DNA from: Promethearchaeota archaeon
GTDB lineage: Archaea; Asgardarchaeota; Lokiarchaeia; Sigyniarchaeales; SOKP01
DNA: 7,052 bases
Reading direction: 5' to 3'
Assembly (NCBI GenBank): GCA_004524385.1
Contig: SDNM01000076.1
Coordinates: 1-7,052, forward strand
Shown: piece by piece, positions 6,370-7,052 of the stretch
Layout of the letters: the number at the start of each line of letters is the position of its first letter
Position numbering within the stretch: position 1 is the first letter of the stretch
Notes under the pieces: model-generated
Told to the model about the DNA's origin: nothing
The model's input: only the letters and a program-made list of their open reading frames with translations
The model's database searches: none
Made by a program: the position numbers and the translations under genes

Positions 6370-6373
6370 GGTG
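6368..6373 (+). promoter_or_regulatory. Shine-Dalgarno for second DUF35 gene
   Basis: GAGGTG overlaps the TGA stop of thiolase-like gene B and lies 11 bases before the ATG at 6385. It confirms this start and the operon link. Confidence 0.75.
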
Positions 6374-6384
6374 TTAAAAATAAA

Positions 6385-6903
6385 ATGCCATTACCAGAAT
6401 ATATCAAGAAGGATTACAAAAGAACAAGAACAATGAAGGGAAGCTGGTATTTAACGAGTTACAAATATAAATTCAATTTATCACGGATTAAGGAGTATTT
6501 AAAAGGACTTAAGAATGGAATACTTCTTGGATTAAAATGTAGATCATGTAATACCGTCTCTTTCCCTCCAAGACTGATTTGCGGGAGATGTTTAGTAAAA
6601 CCAGATCAATGGGTTCGATTACCTGAAACTGCTTCAATAGCGACTGGTTCAGCGAACTACGACGAAGAAGATAAAAAAAGAGAACATCCCTTTCCAGTAA
6701 TAGCCGTTCGCCAAGATGGTGCGGATACAGCATTAATCCATAACATTTCTGACGATGTTGATTTTAATTCGATTTATATAGGAATGCCATTAAAAGTCGT
6801 ATGGGCTAAAGAAAGAACCGGTTCATATTTGGATATCGATCATTACGAGCCAATCGAAGACCCAGCAATCGAACTGAACAAAAAAGAAGGCAGCGTCGAT
6901 TAA
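6385..6903 (+). CDS. DUF35 zinc-ribbon/OB-fold acyl-CoA-associated protein (copy 2)
   Basis: This 172-residue paralog of the first DUF35 protein has a longer basic N-terminus (about 1-45, including GSWYLTSYKYKFNL), a zinc ribbon with Cys52, Cys55, Cys66 and Cys69 around FPPR (60-63), and an OB-fold (about 78-158). The two copies share the pattern IGMxLKVVWAK...G...DI...EPI near the C-terminus but differ widely elsewhere, so the duplication is old. A charged tail (EDPAIELNKKEGSVD) follows. It starts 15 bases after thiolase-like gene B and is probably its dedicated partner, helping bind the CoA ester and assemble the complex. The ATG has a good Shine-Dalgarno. The gene ends the operon, and an AAT repeat and a T-tract follow directly. 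It has no catalytic residues of its own that I can identify. Confidence 0.92.
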   Translation: MPLPEYIKKDYKRTRTMKGSWYLTSYKYKFNLSRIKEYLKGLKNGILLGLKCRSCNTVSFPPRLICGRCLVKPDQWVRLPETASIATGSANYDEEDKKREHPFPVIAVRQDGADTALIHNISDDVDFNSIYIGMPLKVVWAKERTGSYLDIDHYEPIEDPAIELNKKEGSVD

Positions 6904-6923
6904 ATAATAATAATAATAATAAT
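6902..6923. repeat. AAT trinucleotide repeat (about seven units)
   Basis: A run of AAT units starts within the stop codon of the last gene and leads into the T-tract. It is a simple-sequence repeat in non-coding DNA. Slippage may vary its length between strains, and no function is evident. Confidence 0.8.
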
Positions 6924-6924
6924 A

Positions 6925-6935
6925 TTTTTTTTTTT
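6925..6935 (+). terminator. Oligo-T terminator of the DUF35/thiolase-like operon
   Basis: Eleven consecutive T residues begin 21 bases after the last stop codon. No stem precedes them, which is the usual form of an archaeal intrinsic terminator. Confidence 0.6.
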
Positions 6936-6976
6936 AATATTTCTTATTTTTAGTAATAAATCTTATGAAGCCTGTT

Positions 6977-7001
6977 TTTTTATCAGAAAAACTGATAAAA
7001 A
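6977..7001. repeat. 10-bp perfect inverted repeat (hairpin) in the 3' tail
   Basis: TTTTTATCAG (6977-6986) and CTGATAAAAA (6992-7001) form a perfect 10-bp stem with an AAAAA loop. Neither strand has a T-tract directly after the stem, so it is not a classical bacterial terminator. It may stabilise the operon's 3' end, act as a secondary terminator, or be an operator for a gene beyond the right edge. Nothing else is seen in 6936-7052. Confidence 0.55.
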
Positions 7002-7052
7002 TTATGAAAAAGTAAAAAAAATAAATAGAATTTAGTTCTGTTTATTCCTATA

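Noticed and set aside
6509..6733. Antisense open frame inside the second DUF35 gene
   Set aside because: It overlaps the zinc-ribbon coding region on the other strand and has no recognisable features.
6902..6923. AAT repeats as a CRISPR or origin-like array
   Set aside because: A simple trinucleotide run without spacers, longer repeat units or associated genes.

Overview
The window looks like a piece of an AT-rich archaeal genome, most likely Asgard (Lokiarchaeia-like). This is inferred from gene content and signals, not from a marker gene. Supporting points are the pairing of DUF35 (zinc-ribbon/OB-fold) proteins with SCP-x-like thiolases, very AT-rich spacers, TATA-like boxes close to start codons, oligo-T tracts after stop codons, and AGA/ATA-rich codon use. 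A bacterium such as a desulfobacterial lineage is not excluded. There are no rRNA, tRNA, CRISPR or insertion-sequence features.

Layout: the left third is on the minus strand. An iron-dependent alcohol dehydrogenase (1-909) runs off the left edge, so its C-terminus is missing. Upstream of it in the same direction is a 369-residue iron-sulfur protein (1027-2136) with a winged-helix-like N-terminus, an unusual cysteine-rich middle and two 4Fe-4S ferredoxin motifs. A divergent AT-rich spacer (2137-2366) separates it from a plus-strand DUF849/BKACE beta-keto acid cleavage enzyme (2367-3260). A 249-base AT-rich spacer follows, with two T-tracts, a TATA-like box, a 21-base-spaced direct repeat and a 16-base perfect palindrome. 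Then comes a tight four-gene operon (3510-6903) in mirror order: DUF35 - thiolase-like - thiolase-like - DUF35. It ends in a T-tract, and a 10-bp hairpin lies in the tail.

The most interesting point is that both thiolase-like proteins lack the nucleophilic cysteine (glycine at the aligned positions) and the histidine of the GHPxGA motif (about Tyr/Thr in one, Asn in the other). They therefore should not perform ordinary thiolase chemistry, despite the annotation they would normally receive. The closest precedent I know is the Ltp2-ChsH2(DUF35) retro-aldolase of bacterial steroid side-chain degradation, also a cysteine-less thiolase fold paired with a DUF35 protein. I infer that the operon encodes a heteromeric C-C lyase or aldolase acting on acyl-CoA esters. 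The neighbouring BKACE keeps its zinc site but has Ala where the characterised lysine-fermentation enzyme Kce has Glu14, so its substrate probably differs from 3-keto-5-aminohexanoate.

Together the genes suggest a carbon-chain cleaving or building module. The alcohol dehydrogenase would interconvert an alcohol with an aldehyde or ketone, the iron-sulfur protein would carry electrons or regulate, BKACE would exchange a beta-keto acid with acetyl-CoA, and the DUF35/thiolase-like complex would join or split a CoA ester. No CoA ligase, hydratase or HMG-CoA synthase lies in the window, so the pathway cannot be closed from this sequence alone.
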